Positions 23,027 to 30,913 of a stretch of DNA of 45,657 bases are shown here, in pieces; the stretch's first letter is position 1, and every line of letters begins with the position of its first letter. The position numbers and the translations under genes were made by a program. Origin of the DNA: Chloroflexota bacterium (GTDB taxonomy: Bacteria; Chloroflexota; Limnocylindria; Limnocylindrales; CSP1-4); contig JAKAJU010000096.1 in the NCBI GenBank assembly GCA_021813655.1, positions 1 through 45,657 of the forward strand, read 5' to 3'. The notes under the pieces are model-generated. The model saw only the letters and a program-made list of their open reading frames with translations. It searched no databases and was not told where the DNA came from.

Positions 23027-24474
23027 CGGCCACGAACGGCCGCCGGCCGCGCACGACGGCCGACCCGCACGAGCGCGTCCTCGCGCGCACGCGGCGCCGC
23101 CTCGCCATCGTGGTCCTCGCGCTCGTCGGGACCCTCGTCGTGGCGATCGGGGCGGCGACCGCGCTCACCGCGGTCCGCGTCCTCGACACCGAGGCAGATC
23201 GGTCGCTCCAGGCCTCGTCGGACGCTTTCGTCGCGCGGCTCGACGGGGTGGTCACCGCCGCGCCGGCATCCTCGGGCACCACGACCGCGCCCGGCGGCAC
23301 GACGGCGCCGGGGGCGTCCGGCTCGGGAGACAGCGGCGGGGGCGACGGGTCAGAGGGCGGCGGCTCGCCCAGCGACGAGAAGAGCGAGCATCCACCTGCC
23401 GAGTCCGACACGTTCCATCTCGTCCTCGGCCCGGGCGGGGCGCTCGTCTCCAACCCCGCCGGGATCCCGCTCGTCTCCCTCCCCGACCAGGCCGCGGTCG
23501 CGGCCGCGAAGGCCACGGGCTCGGACCTCCGGACGGTGGACGACGGTGGGACACGCGTCCGGCTTCTCACGGTCCCGGTCACCCACGATGGCACGACACA
23601 GGGCTACGTCCAGTCCGGCTTCGTCCTCACCCTCCAGGACCGCCAGGTCGAGACGATCGTCCTGACGGTCGTCATCGTCGGGCTCCTCGGCCTCGTGGGC
23701 GCCGCGATCGTCACGGTCCTCGTCGTGGGGCGGGCCCTCGTCCCGATCCGCGCGGCGTTCGACACCGAGCGACGCTTCGTCGCCGACGCCTCGCACGAGA
23801 TCCGGACGCCCGCCGCGATCATCCGTGCGTCGGCCGAGGTCCTCGAGCGGGAGGACCTCGTGACCGAAGGCGGCCGGCCGCTCGTCGCCGACATGGTCGC
23901 CGAGGCCGACCGGCTGGGGCGCCTCGTGGACGACCTCCTGGCGCTCGACGCCTCCGACCGCGGGACGTTGACCCTCGACCGCCAACCGACGGACCTGGTC
24001 GGCCTCGCGGCGGAGACGTCCGCTCGTGCCCGACCGCTCGCGACCGAGCGCGGCGTCGCGGTGGACGCTCCCGGGCGGGGCCAGCCCATCGTCGCCGACG
24101 TGGACCGCGATCGCCTCATCCAGGTCCTGCTCGTGCTCATCGACAACGCGACCCGTCACGCTCCGGCGGGGACCGCGGTCACCGTCGGCGTCGTCCGTGC
24201 CGGCAGCACCGTCGAGATCCACGTCGACGATCGCGGGCCCGGCGTCCCGCGCAACGCCCGGGACGCGATCTTCGAGCCGTTCGCGCGGCTGCCCGGCGGA
24301 GGGACGCCGCGCGGCTCCGGGAGCGGTCTCGGCCTCGCCATCGCCCGCCGGATCGTCGAGCTCCACGGTGGCTCGATCCGCGTGACGGACGCACCGGCGG
24401 GCGGGGCCCGGTTCACGATCGCTCTGCCCCTCGCGCGCGGTCAGGAATCCGCGGCGGAGGACCGCACCGCCTGA
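23023..24474 (+). CDS. Membrane sensor histidine kinase
   Basis: The 483-residue protein has a first transmembrane helix (LAIVVLALVGTLVVAIGAA). The outside sensor region of about 170 residues contains a Gly/Ser/Thr/Pro-rich loop and an acidic, His-bearing segment. A second helix follows (TIVLTVVIVGLLGLVGAAIV). There is little or no HAMP linker before the dimerisation motif FVADASHEIRTP with phospho-His H258. The ATPase part shows LIDNATRHA (N box), VDDRGPGVP (G1), FEPFARLPGG (F) and GSGLGLAIARRI (G2). GTG 23023 overlaps the regulator stop by four bases. The ligand is unknown; divergence from the redox operon suggests a redox, metal or envelope signal. Confidence 0.88.
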   Translation: MTATNGRRPRTTADPHERVLARTRRRLAIVVLALVGTLVVAIGAATALTAVRVLDTEADRSLQASSDAFVARLDGVVTAAPASSGTTTAPGGTTAPGASGSGDSGGGDGSEGGGSPSDEKSEHPPAESDTFHLVLGPGGALVSNPAGIPLVSLPDQAAVAAAKATGSDLRTVDDGGTRVRLLTVPVTHDGTTQGYVQSGFVLTLQDRQVETIVLTVVIVGLLGLVGAAIVTVLVVGRALVPIRAAFDTERRFVADASHEIRTPAAIIRASAEVLEREDLVTEGGRPLVADMVAEADRLGRLVDDLLALDASDRGTLTLDRQPTDLVGLAAETSARARPLATERGVAVDAPGRGQPIVADVDRDRLIQVLLVLIDNATRHAPAGTAVTVGVVRAGSTVEIHVDDRGPGVPRNARDAIFEPFARLPGGGTPRGSGSGLGLAIARRIVELHGGSIRVTDAPAGGARFTIALPLARGQESAAEDRTA

Positions 24475-24482
24475 CGCGCCGG

Positions 24483-24524
24483 GACCGGAGCACGGCCTCG
24501 CGAGCTGCGCCGTCAGCTCCGGTC
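24483..24524. terminator. Bidirectional hairpin between the kinase and GntR genes
   Basis: GACCGGAGC (24483-24491) pairs perfectly with GCTCCGGTC (24516-24524). Inside it, ACGGC (24492-24496) pairs with GCCGT (24509-24513), leaving a 2-base bulge. The structure sits between two convergent genes and overlaps the end of the GntR gene, as expected for a shared terminator. Confidence 0.55.
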
Positions 24525-25388
24525 GGGGAGGAGCGCCTCCCGAACGACCGCCGCGTCGATCCCGGCCTTGTCGGAATCGCCGTTGGTCGCCTTCGGCCGG
24601 GCCGGTGCGGCAGGGCCGCCGCGTGGCGCGGCGGCCCTGCCGGGCTCGGCCACCCACACGTCGTGGTAACGACGCTCGAGGAGGAAGCGAGACCGGTCGC
24701 CCCGGAGCAGCGAGTTGCTCATCTCCACCGGGACTCCGGAGCTGTCGAACGCGACGCGGCGCAGGAGGAGCGCGGGTGCGTGGCGCGGAACGCCGAGGAG
24801 GTGCGCCTCGCGGGGCGTCGTCACGACGGGCTCGAACGACTCGAGCGCGCTCTCGAGCTGGCAGCCGTAGTCCTCACGGAGGATGTCGTAGAGCGATCGG
24901 CCCTCGAAGTCGTGTGCCTCCAGGCGCGGGAACCGCGCGAGCGGCAGCCACGTGGACTCCACGATGAGCGGCTCGGACTCGACCGAGCGGAGTCGGTCAA
25001 GCCGCAGCAGGGGATCGCCGGGCAGGCAGCCGAGATCCTGCGCGAGCTGCCGGCTCGCGTCCTCGATCTCCACCGCGAGGACCTGGGTGGCGAGCTGCAT
25101 CCCGCGGGCGCGGAGCGCCGCCACGACGCTGAAGAAGCCCGAGATCTCGGCTTCGACAGAGGGCCTGGTGACGAACGTGCCGCGCCCCTGGTGGCGAGTG
25201 ATCAGCCCTCGCTGCTCGAGCTCCGCGAGCGCCTGTCGGAGCGTCGCGCGGCTGATGTCGAGCACGCGGCAGAGCTCGCGCTCCGGGGGCAGGCGCGTCC
25301 CCGGTGCCCATTCACCCGAGCGGATCCGCGCCTCGGCCCTGCTCGCGACGATCGAATGCAGCGGTTCCTTGCCCACCCGCGTCGCCAT
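24513..25388 (-). CDS. GntR-family (HutC/UTRA) transcription regulator
   Basis: The 291-residue protein has an N-terminal winged helix (VASRAEARIRSGEW; GTRLPPERELCRVLDISRAT; HQGRGTFVTRP). A UTRA ligand-binding domain follows (about residues 90-235; RLDRLRSVESEPLIVESTWL; GRSLYDILREDYG; PALLLRRVAFD). HutC-type regulators sense sugars, sugar phosphates or related metabolites. The final about 45 residues are an Ala/Pro-rich tail not typical of the family. ATG 25388 is abutted by GGAGG. A -10 box TACACT sits at 25420-25415. It is divergent from galactokinase with a DasR/NagR-like operator between them, so it likely controls galK and itself. Confidence 0.85.
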   Translation of the reverse strand: MATRVGKEPLHSIVASRAEARIRSGEWAPGTRLPPERELCRVLDISRATLRQALAELEQRGLITRHQGRGTFVTRPSVEAEISGFFSVVAALRARGMQLATQVLAVEIEDASRQLAQDLGCLPGDPLLRLDRLRSVESEPLIVESTWLPLARFPRLEAHDFEGRSLYDILREDYGCQLESALESFEPVVTTPREAHLLGVPRHAPALLLRRVAFDSSGVPVEMSNSLLRGDRSRFLLERRYHDVWVAEPGRAAAPRGGPAAPARPKATNGDSDKAGIDAAVVREALLPDRS

Positions 25389-25414
25389 CCTCCGGTGTGA
25401 GAACCTGTCCCCTG

Positions 25415-25420
25415 AGTGTA
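25415..25420 (-). promoter_or_regulatory. -10 box of the GntR gene
   Basis: TACACT reads on the minus strand at 25420-25415. The predicted start of transcription is about 20 bases before the ATG, leaving room for the GGAGG next to it. Confidence 0.4.
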
Positions 25421-25437
25421 CGGCAGGGGTCGGCGAT

Positions 25438-25449
25438 AGGTCTGGACCA
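25438..25449. promoter_or_regulatory. DasR/NagR-like operator between GntR gene and galK
   Basis: AGGTCTGGACCA matches the HutC-subfamily operator core TGGTCTAGACCA at 10 of 12 positions (mismatches at the first base and in the centre), with GGTC/GACC arms intact. It lies between the divergent regulator and galactokinase genes, 60 bases before the galK ATG. Binding by the neighbouring UTRA regulator is inferred. Confidence 0.6.
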
Positions 25450-25509
25450 TTCGGCAGGGTCGGCCGCCTCGGACGCCGATCCGGTAGCCGGGCGCGCGGA
25501 GGTGTGCCG

Positions 25510-26778
<1,269 letters not shown>

Positions 26779-26797
26779 CCGAAGACACTGCCTTCGG
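26779..26797 (+). terminator. Small hairpin right after galK
   Basis: CCGAAG (26779-26784) pairs with CTTCGG (26792-26797) around 7 bases, starting directly at the galK stop. There is no T-run, so it is a weak terminator candidate. Confidence 0.3.
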
Positions 26798-26867
26798 AGC
26801 TCGGCCGGAGCGAGACTGAGCGGACACATCCAGGTTCGCCGGCCTCCGCCGGCAGGAGGGTTCATCG

Positions 26868-27851
26868 ATGAAGGCGCGCAGCGCTTTCGCCCTCTCCGTG
26901 GGGCTCGCCATCGCGGCCACCGGTGCCGCGATCTACTACGAACGCAGGCTCCGTCCACTCTTCAAGCGATGGGGCGCGACCGACGACGAGATGGCGGCCC
27001 CGATGCCGGGCGACGAGGCCGTCACAGACCCGAGCTGGGCCGTGACCTACGCGGTCTCGATCGATGCTGCGCCGTCCGACGTCTGGCCCTGGCTCGTCCA
27101 GATGGGTGTCGGGCGCGCGGGCTTCTACAGCTACGACGTGATCGAGAAGCGGCTCGGCCTCGACGTCCACTCCGTCGAGCTCATCGTCCCGGAGCTCCAG
27201 GGCCTCGCCGTCGGCGACGCGATGCCGTTCGGCGCGTTCGACCTTCCGGTCGTCGCCCTCGAGCCGGAGAAGACCCTGCTCCTCGAGACATCCGACGACA
27301 AGGGCGCCGGCTCCTTCTGCTTCGAGCTGCTGCCCGTCGACGACGGGACCCGGCTCGTCTTCCGTGGCCGTGCGCGGTTCGCGGAATGGGACGTCGACAC
27401 CGCCACGCGGTCGGCGGCCGGACTCCGCCAGCTTCCGCTGATCCTCGGGTTCGAGCCCGGCAGCTTCGTGATGTTCCGACGCATGCTCCTCGGCCTCAAG
27501 GAACGCGCCGAACGGACGGACCGCGAGGGGCGTGACGCCGTCACGGCGCCCGACGGCTGGTGGGCCGAGCGCGTCATGGCGATGGACCAGCACCTCGCGG
27601 AGCGCGAGGCGCTCCTCGACGAGGAGGCGAAGGAGACCGACGCGATCGTCACGGAGATCGCGGGGACGAAGGAGGCAGTCCTCGCCGGCGTGAAGGCGCA
27701 GGTCGAAGAGGCCAAGGCCCGGATCGAGAAGACGCGCGCGGGACTGCACGCGGCCATCGCGTCGGCGGACGTCCAGCCGGGCGACGACGGCCCCGGCCCG
27801 GTCCACGTCGAGGTACCGCCCGAGCCCGCACCGGCCGAGCCCGAGTCCTGA
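26868..27851 (+). CDS. SRPBCC-fold protein with N-terminal anchor and C-terminal coiled coil
   Basis: The 327-residue protein begins with a short hydrophobic segment (SVGLAIAATGAAIYY). The SRPBCC (START-like) pattern runs from residue about 60 to 190: YAVSIDAAPSDVWPWLVQMG, GRAGFYSYDVIEKRLGLDVH and FELLPVDDGTRLVFRGRARF. These folds bind hydrophobic ligands. After residue about 235 comes a charged helix (EREALLDEEAKETDAIVTEI onward), probably a coiled coil, then a Pro/Glu/Ala tail. The coiled-coil addition is unusual. AGGAGGG lies 9 bases before the ATG. Ligand unknown. Confidence 0.7.
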   Translation: MKARSAFALSVGLAIAATGAAIYYERRLRPLFKRWGATDDEMAAPMPGDEAVTDPSWAVTYAVSIDAAPSDVWPWLVQMGVGRAGFYSYDVIEKRLGLDVHSVELIVPELQGLAVGDAMPFGAFDLPVVALEPEKTLLLETSDDKGAGSFCFELLPVDDGTRLVFRGRARFAEWDVDTATRSAAGLRQLPLILGFEPGSFVMFRRMLLGLKERAERTDREGRDAVTAPDGWWAERVMAMDQHLAEREALLDEEAKETDAIVTEIAGTKEAVLAGVKAQVEEAKARIEKTRAGLHAAIASADVQPGDDGPGPVHVEVPPEPAPAEPES

Positions 27852-27885
27852 CGCTCGGGTCCGGATCCTGACGGCGGACCAATCA

Positions 27886-27923
27886 GGCGGCGCGCCGCCG
27901 GCCCTCCCGCCGGCGGCGCCGCC
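27886..27923. terminator. Long GC hairpin between convergent genes
   Basis: 27886-27902 pairs with 27909-27923 (15 base pairs with a 2-base bulge) around the loop CCTCCC. It sits in the short space between the SRPBCC gene and the end of the aminotransferase remnant, as a shared terminator would. Confidence 0.5.
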
Positions 27924-27927
27924 GTAT

Positions 27928-28329
27928 CTACGAGGCCTCGCCCGCGGTCGCGCGCTGCGCGGCGCCGGCCGGCGCGAGGGGCAGGTCCGGCCACGGGCGC
28001 GGGTCGGGGTCCGGTTCCCACTCGCCGGTCACGGAGCTGACGCGGTAGGTCCAGGCCGGCCCGTCCACCGCGATGGCCGCGAGGGCGGCGGCGACCGTGT
28101 CGACATCCCCCTCCGCGGTCCCCAGACCGAAGCTCATCCGGACCGCCCCGGGAAGAGCCGGCTCCTCGCCCGCGCGAAGCGCGGCGCGGATCGCGGCCGC
28201 TGCGCCGGCGTCCATGTCGAGCAGATGCAGCATGAGGGGGTGGGCGCAGAAGCAGCCGTGTCGGACCCCGATCGCGTGCTCGGCGCCGAGGATCGCGGCG
28301 ACCTCACCGTGGTCGTACCCCGACGCAGC
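27928..28329 (-). pseudogene. 5'-truncated class V aminotransferase (cysteine-desulfurase-like) remnant
   Basis: Only the C-terminal 133 codons survive. The frame reads GYDHGEVAAILGAEHAIGVR, HGCFCAHPL, LHLLDMDAG, then VRMSFGLGTAEGDVDTVAAA. This is the C-terminal domain of PLP-dependent class V aminotransferases with the Cys-bearing loop of cysteine-desulfurase relatives. An in-frame TAG at 28332-28330 lies immediately upstream, and no start codon occurs until ATG 28233, which is inside the domain. The PLP-lysine half (roughly 300 or more residues) is absent, and the DNA upstream belongs to a gene on the other strand. The gene was therefore truncated, probably by a deletion or rearrangement. 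An expressed 101-residue fragment is possible but unlikely to be active. Confidence 0.7.
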
Positions 28330-28381
28330 CTAGCGGACCCGGGTACCCTGTGGCCGCTCTACCCGCCACGCTGGAGACCGG

Positions 28382-29635
28382 ATGACGTCGGTCGATGCCC
28401 GTGCTCTCGCCGAGACATTCGCCGGCGCCGATCCTGCGCGCCCGCTCGAACCCGATCTCCTGCCCGCCGTCCCCGACCTGCCGTCGGGCGCCGACCCGGG
28501 CGAGGCGGAGGCCGTCCTCGCCGATCGGCTCGACCAGGGGCCGCGGATCCTCGCGCTGCTCCATGAACGGATGGGGACGCAGCCCGAGTGGACCGTCGAG
28601 ACGGCACGCGGCTACACGTGGTGGCCCGGCAGGCTCCCACTGACCGTCCGGGTGGGCGATCCGGTCGCGATCCACGGGCTCTCGGCGGTCCGGGTCTCGA
28701 CCACGACGCCCCTCCTCCGTGGCGTCCCGCCGTCGCCCGCGGTCGCGCTGAGGATCGCGGAGGAGAACGCATCCGCGGCCGTCGATGGGCTCGTGTGGAA
28801 TCCGGACGCCGGGATCGTCACGCTCGCCACCGACATCTGGTGCCATGTCGGCGACGCGTGGCTCGACCCCCTCGTCTACACGGCCAGCGGGCTCCAGGCC
28901 GCCATCGCAGAGTCGAGCGTGGATGGCCTGCGCGCCCAGGTGGGCGGCGAGGTGGCCGCGAGCGACCACCCTTCGGCCGGCGCGCGAACGGAACGCGACG
29001 AGCTCGTGGATGCCGGCGGCGCCTTCGCGGCCGCGGGCGACAGGTCGACGCCCTTCACCGAGGGGGACCTGCGTGCGCTCGTCCGCGGCCAGCCGGGGAT
29101 CCTGCCGTTCGCGGTCCACGGTCCGGACGCGGTGACGGCCGAGTTCCCGGCGCGGAGCGCGGACGGGATCCTCGCCGGTCGGAGCGGGCAGGAGCGCACG
29201 CGGGCGCTGGTCGACGCGGCGCGCCGCGACCGGACCGATCCTGCACGAGCCCACGAGGCGGCGTGGCTGGCGGCGGCCCCGGCCGGGACTGCGCTCCTGC
29301 GGATCTCCTTCGGGGAGCGGCACCGGGACTACGGCGCCGGTCTCGCGATGCGCCTCCGCCTGCCGCTTCGGGCGGGCTCCGTCGAGGACGCGGCCCTCCT
29401 CGCCGCGCGGCTCAACCGGCGCGAGCTTGTGGACGCGAAGCTCGCTCCGTTCGTCGGGGCGTGGACAGTCGAGGGCGACGCGCCGGTCTTCGTCGCGTTC
29501 TTCCCCGTGCCGCTCGCACGCGGCCTCGGCTCGGAGGACCGCATCGCGATCCTGGCCACGTTCGCGGCGTGGATGCGGGAGCGCGCCGCGTGGGCAACCC
29601 CGGTCGCGCTCGACGGGCCCGAGGGTGCCGCATGA
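28382..29635 (+). CDS. Uncharacterised 417-residue cytoplasmic protein
   Basis: I do not recognise the family. There is no signal peptide or membrane helix. The N-terminal 70 residues are acidic and Pro/Ala-rich. The rest alternates strands and helices (LPLTVRVGDPVAIHGLSAVR; VAFFPVPLARGLG; ALLRISFGERH). GGAG is 6 bases before ATG 28382, and TACCCT about 30 bases further up may be its -10. The stop overlaps the start of the next gene (ATGA, 29632-29635), so the pair is co-translated. The strong codon bias and coupling indicate it is real. A role with its neighbour is inferred. Confidence 0.6.
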   Translation: MTSVDARALAETFAGADPARPLEPDLLPAVPDLPSGADPGEAEAVLADRLDQGPRILALLHERMGTQPEWTVETARGYTWWPGRLPLTVRVGDPVAIHGLSAVRVSTTTPLLRGVPPSPAVALRIAEENASAAVDGLVWNPDAGIVTLATDIWCHVGDAWLDPLVYTASGLQAAIAESSVDGLRAQVGGEVAASDHPSAGARTERDELVDAGGAFAAAGDRSTPFTEGDLRALVRGQPGILPFAVHGPDAVTAEFPARSADGILAGRSGQERTRALVDAARRDRTDPARAHEAAWLAAAPAGTALLRISFGERHRDYGAGLAMRLRLPLRAGSVEDAALLAARLNRRELVDAKLAPFVGAWTVEGDAPVFVAFFPVPLARGLGSEDRIAILATFAAWMRERAAWATPVALDGPEGAA

Positions 29636-30216
29636 CCGATCACAATGGCGCCGAGCGCGACGTCGCGCGCGACGCCGAGCGCGACGCCGAGCATGACGCC
29701 GAGCGCGCGCGCCTCCTCGCCGAGTCGGAGGCCGAGGGCACGATGGCCGAGGCCGTCGCGGATCCCGCCCGCGCCCCCGGCCCGCGACGCGCGTTCCGCT
29801 ATCCGACGGACCACCTCCTCGCCGTCGTCGATCGGCCCGAGCGGGGCGCGGCGATCGTGGACGCGATCGTCGGCCTCGGGGTCGCGCGCCCGGACGTCGA
29901 GTCCCTGTCGGGCGACGGGGCCGACGACCGGCTCGACCTCCTCGCGGCGGACAGCCTGGTCCAGCGGGCGATGAGCGCCGTCCGCTTCCTGACGATGGAC
30001 CAGCAACCGGACTTCGCCCTCTACCTCGCCGCGCTGCGCGACGGAAGGGCGGTCATCGCCGTCCACGTGCCCGGGACCGCGCTGCGGGGACGCGTCGTCG
30101 AGCTCCTGAGGTCGCGCGACGCGCACTTCCTCAACTTCTACGGGCGGGTGGCGACCGAGGAGATCACCCGATGGCGAGGAGCCGAGCTGCCGCTCCCCGG
30201 CTGGCTCCGCCGCTAG
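29632..30216 (+). CDS. Uncharacterised protein with DAER repeats and a stress-protein-like domain
   Basis: The 194-residue protein starts with an acidic, charged stretch that repeats DVAR, DAER, DAEH, DAER. These are encoded by four near-identical 12-base units from about 29660 to 29707. Residues about 60-185 (TDHLLAVVDRPERGAAIVDA; VIAVHVPGTALRGRVVELL; HFLNFYGRVATEEI) look like a common Chloroflexota alpha-beta domain of the general-stress/YflT type, which is a weak assignment. It is coupled by ATGA to the 417-residue gene. Function unknown. Confidence 0.6.
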   Translation: MTDHNGAERDVARDAERDAEHDAERARLLAESEAEGTMAEAVADPARAPGPRRAFRYPTDHLLAVVDRPERGAAIVDAIVGLGVARPDVESLSGDGADDRLDLLAADSLVQRAMSAVRFLTMDQQPDFALYLAALRDGRAVIAVHVPGTALRGRVVELLRSRDAHFLNFYGRVATEEITRWRGAELPLPGWLRR

Positions 30217-30224
30217 CAGGAGAG

Positions 30225-30296
30225 GGCGTCCGCGAGGCCGCCCGGCGTCCGCGAGGCCGCCCAGGGTCGCACGGCCGCCCGGGTCGCGGGGCCGCC
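30225..30296. repeat. Short tandem repeat, about 18-19 bases x 4
   Basis: GGCGTCCGCGAGGCCGCCC occurs twice in perfect tandem (30225-30243 and 30244-30262). Two diverged copies follow (30263-30280 and 30281-30296). It lies between two convergent genes and is non-coding. Confidence 0.65.
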
Positions 30297-30338
30297 GCGC
30301 GCGCGGGCCCGGGGTACCATCCGACTACCCCCGTCTCG

Positions 30339-30755
30339 TCAGGATCCGAAGGCGCGCCGGACCCCGGGCGTGAGCAGGTACGCGCCGATGACCACCGGGA
30401 CGATCGAGGTGACGACGACCGCCGCCCAGGTCGGTCCGCCGAGGAGCGCCGCGGCCACGCTCCCGGCGACGTGCACCACCGCGACCCCGAGGGCGAGCCA
30501 CCAGGCCCAGCGGTGCAGGTTCCACAGGCCGAACGCCAGCGCGACGTAGAGGACGGCGATCCCGAACCCCCCGAACGCGAGGAGCTGCCCGACCGTGCCG
30601 GTGTCGAGCCCCTGGTCCCAGGGCGTGGGGGCGGTGGCGGACGAGAAGAGCGTGAATGCCTCGAGGAACGTGACCGCGCTCCAGAGGAGCGCGAGCGTCG
30701 AGATGAGCATGACGCCGATCGGGCGTCCCTGGAGTGACCGCTGCTCCTGCGTCAC
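30339..30755 (-). CDS. Small four-helix membrane protein
   Basis: The 138-residue protein has four predicted transmembrane helices: VMLISTLALLWSAVTFLEAF; LLAFGGFGIAVLYVALAFGL; WWLALGVAVVHVAGSVAAAL; AVVVTSIVPVVIGAYLL. A conserved-looking NLHRWAWWLA turn lies between helices 2 and 3. It resembles DUF2127-like or other small integral proteins, but no function can be given. The GTG start at 30755 has GGAGGTG 5 bases upstream. Single gene, convergent with the 194-residue protein gene. Confidence 0.6.
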   Translation of the reverse strand: MTQEQRSLQGRPIGVMLISTLALLWSAVTFLEAFTLFSSATAPTPWDQGLDTGTVGQLLAFGGFGIAVLYVALAFGLWNLHRWAWWLALGVAVVHVAGSVAAALLGGPTWAAVVVTSIVPVVIGAYLLTPGVRRAFGS

Positions 30756-30913
30756 CTGCGCACCTCCATCGGCGTGCCGTCAGCTGCGACCCGCTCCACG
30801 GCGCCAGCGTGGCAGGTCGTGGGACGCCCCGCAACGCGAGAGCGAGAGCGCCGTGTGATGCGGCAGTGGAGGAGCGCGCCACCCGGTGCGCGGCGTCCGC
30901 GCGGGGCCCCGAC

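Noticed and set aside
30225-30296. CRISPR array
   Set aside because: The repeats are directly adjacent with no unique spacers and decay after two copies; no cas genes are present.
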